A DNA stretch of 64,000 bases, taken from contig CAJIZH010000004.1 of the NCBI GenBank assembly GCA_905181875.1, positions 372,001 through 436,000 of the forward strand, given 5' to 3'. This document shows positions 62,869-64,000 of this stretch, in pieces. This stretch comes from Flavobacteriales bacterium UBA6770 (GTDB lineage: Bacteria > Bacteroidota > Bacteroidia > Flavobacteriales_G > Salibacteraceae). The notes beneath the pieces are model-generated. The model saw nothing but the letters and a program-made list of their open reading frames with translations. It made no database searches and was not told the DNA's origin. The number at the start of each line of letters is the position of its first letter. Position 1 is the first letter of the stretch. The position numbers were made by a program, and so were the translations under genes.

Positions 62869-63416
62869 TATTGGATATATCCTAATTTTTTAAACACCTT
62901 TTGAAAGCGTTTTTGTAATTCATTTGAGGTCATCACCTCTTTGTGATAAGCTTCGATTGATTCGTATAATCGAGCGTGCAATTCAATTGTATTAATTGCA
63001 AATCTTACCGGAGTTTCTTGCAAAACTAATGGTCCCTCATCAGTTAATCGAAATCGCACTTCTCTTTTCGAGCTGGCATCAAAAGCAAATAAAGAAACAG
63101 AATGTGCAACTGCATTTCTAAACAGCAGAAGCGTTTGTGTATCTCTTCGGTCGTGTTTCAAATATGCTTTTAAGAATTTCTTTATCCGAACCATGCTACC
63201 TTGATTTTCTAACTGGCCGGAGTGATACCTGGATAATAAATCAATTACCGACCAAACTAATAATGGAAACGCTTGATTTTGTGTTAGACTTACTTTTTCC
63301 AAATCCTTTAATTCAACAAGGCCTTTTTGCAAAGTGGAATTACAATTTTCAAGCTTTTTATTTCCAAAAAAGAAATTGGTTTGCTCTTCAATTGTATTAA
63401 TTACTGCATTTGCCAT
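62868..63416 (-). CDS. Unknown helical protein with a possible HEPN-type motif
   Basis: Not recognised. The 182-residue protein is predicted to be mostly helical and soluble, with no signal peptide. Residues about 98-108 contain LLFRNAVAHSV; R-x4-H in a helical protein is the pattern of HEPN RNases. The stop overlaps the start of the ABC-F gene by one base, so the two are co-transcribed. No toxin-antitoxin partner (such as a nucleotidyltransferase) is seen. The motif is short and could be chance. Confidence 0.6.
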   Translation of the reverse strand: MANAVINTIEEQTNFFFGNKKLENCNSTLQKGLVELKDLEKVSLTQNQAFPLLVWSVIDLLSRYHSGQLENQGSMVRIKKFLKAYLKHDRRDTQTLLLFRNAVAHSVSLFAFDASSKREVRFRLTDEGPLVLQETPVRFAINTIELHARLYESIEAYHKEVMTSNELQKRFQKVFKKLGYIQ

Positions 63417-63559
63417 TCGACGGCAAAGGAAAGCATTTGTAAGAGTAACACGTTAGCTAAATTGTCAAATCATTCAGCTCTAATTTCCACATAAAAAGTT
63501 AACTATAAAAACAGGTGTAGAATGTTATTTTACACTCGACTAAATGCATGATTAAACAT

Positions 63560-63567
63560 TATTTTTG
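63560..63567 (+). promoter_or_regulatory. Bacteroidota -7 element of the histidine kinase gene
   Basis: TATTTTTG, with the predicted transcript start about base 63574, only one base before the ATG at 63575. If correct, the message is nearly leaderless. Confidence 0.4.
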
Positions 63568-63574
63568 ACAATTG

Positions 63575-64000
63575 ATGAAATCAGTAAATTCAAGCTTTTG
63601 GCTATACGTATTAGGCGTGTATATTCTACTGCAATTTTTGTGGTGGGCTTGGATGTTGATCGATCTAAACCAACAAGTTCATCTGCTAGAAGTTAATTAC
63701 CATATTGCCAAATCCCTGCAATCACAAGGACCGACGGATGATTTTGTTCAACGAAAAATTGAAATGGTCATTGGTGAAGGTTCTGTTTTTATAGTGCTAC
63801 TTACTTTAGGTTTTATTCAAGTAAAAAAAGCACTAAAAAGAGAATTAGATGCAGCCAAGAAACAACGCAATTTTTTATTGTCTGTTACTCATGAATTAAA
63901 CTCTCCCATTGCTGGCGTTCAGTTGAATTTAGAAACTACCCTCAACAGGGACCTAGATTCAAAAACTAGAAATCAACTGATAAGTAATGCTTTACAACAA
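63575..64000 (+). CDS. Sensor histidine kinase, 3' end outside window
   Basis: The first 142 codons are visible. Two membrane segments (about 8-29 and 70-88) enclose a short periplasmic loop of about 40 residues. The HisKA region follows, with the H-box SVTHELNSPIAGVQLN (the phospho-accepting His at about residue 113). The HATPase domain lies beyond the window. The small sensor loop and this H-box form resemble kinases of the Bacteroidota group that are often paired with a response regulator; the partner is not in view. Confidence 0.9.
   Translation, partial: MKSVNSSFWLYVLGVYILLQFLWWAWMLIDLNQQVHLLEVNYHIAKSLQSQGPTDDFVQRKIEMVIGEGSVFIVLLTLGFIQVKKALKRELDAAKKQRNFLLSVTHELNSPIAGVQLNLETTLNRDLDSKTRNQLISNALQQ

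Noticed and set aside
1-64000. tRNA, rRNA, riboswitch, CRISPR, origin, prophage
   Set aside because: None of the intergenic regions shows a cloverleaf, rRNA-like block, spaced repeats, integrase or replication-origin features that I could support.

Overview
The window looks like a piece of a Bacteroidota chromosome, most likely from a flavobacterium-like (Flavobacteriales/Cryomorphaceae-type) marine or aquatic organism. The reasons are AT-rich DNA, type IX secretion (T9SS) C-terminal sorting domains, a porX gene, an lpxC-fabZ fusion, and many upstream regions carrying the TAnnTTTG -7 element of Bacteroidota promoters. Most of it is ordinary, densely packed housekeeping and envelope DNA. No rRNA, tRNA or CRISPR array was seen, and no complete secretion, phage or defence island.

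Layout. 1-4140: two large T9SS-exported proteins (PKD and beta-helix type), the second split by a frameshift. 4179-15760: alaS, an M23 endopeptidase, a MerR regulator, hldD, fabD, two unknown exported proteins, yifB/comM, a DUF983 protein, aroB and a DUF4258-type protein. 15760-19000: ald, tsaE and porX. 19050-27014: an HD hydrolase, then a tight lipid A run (lpxD, lpxC-fabZ, lpxA, an ABC ATPase, efp, an lpxD paralogue, a SpoIIE-type phosphatase). 27015-27766: a decayed stretch. 27767-31444: polysaccharide genes (O-antigen ligase, Wzz-like protein, glycosyltransferase). 31526-35131: korA-korB and yebC. 35300-38405: a tandem pair of di-heme cytochrome c peroxidases, one frameshifted at its 3' end and the other cut from its start codon by an IS1595-type element whose 17-bp inverted repeats and 8-bp target duplication are visible. 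38443-42445: S9 peptidase, MscS channel and hemB. 42545-48762: LOG protein, lgt, DUF1801, a PIG-L family protein, a 41-residue membrane protein and a sodium:solute symporter, the last five with overlapping or nearly touching ends. 48792-57773: YeiH, fatty acid desaturase, MFS transporter, DEAD-box helicase, a frameshifted YheT-type hydrolase, a Tat-plus-T9SS intradiol dioxygenase, an AraC regulator and an unknown membrane protein. 57782-64000: topB, a PAS protein with a DHp-like end but no ATPase domain, an ABC-F ATPase, an unknown protein with a possible HEPN motif, and the start of a sensor histidine kinase.

How it fits together. Cell-envelope building is the main theme: lipid A, heptose, O-antigen/capsule, prolipoprotein processing and peptidoglycan hydrolysis. 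Surface export by T9SS is the second: cargo plus the regulator PorX. The most informative part is the broken peroxidase pair, where the pre-insertion gene can be rebuilt exactly. Several genes in the window carry single frameshifts. From one sequence I cannot tell real decay from assembly indels, except for the IS insertion, which is certain. I found no clear undescribed system. The best candidates for something new are the 41-residue protein coupled to the symporter, the dioxygenase with both Tat and T9SS signals, and the kinase-like protein lacking a catalytic domain.
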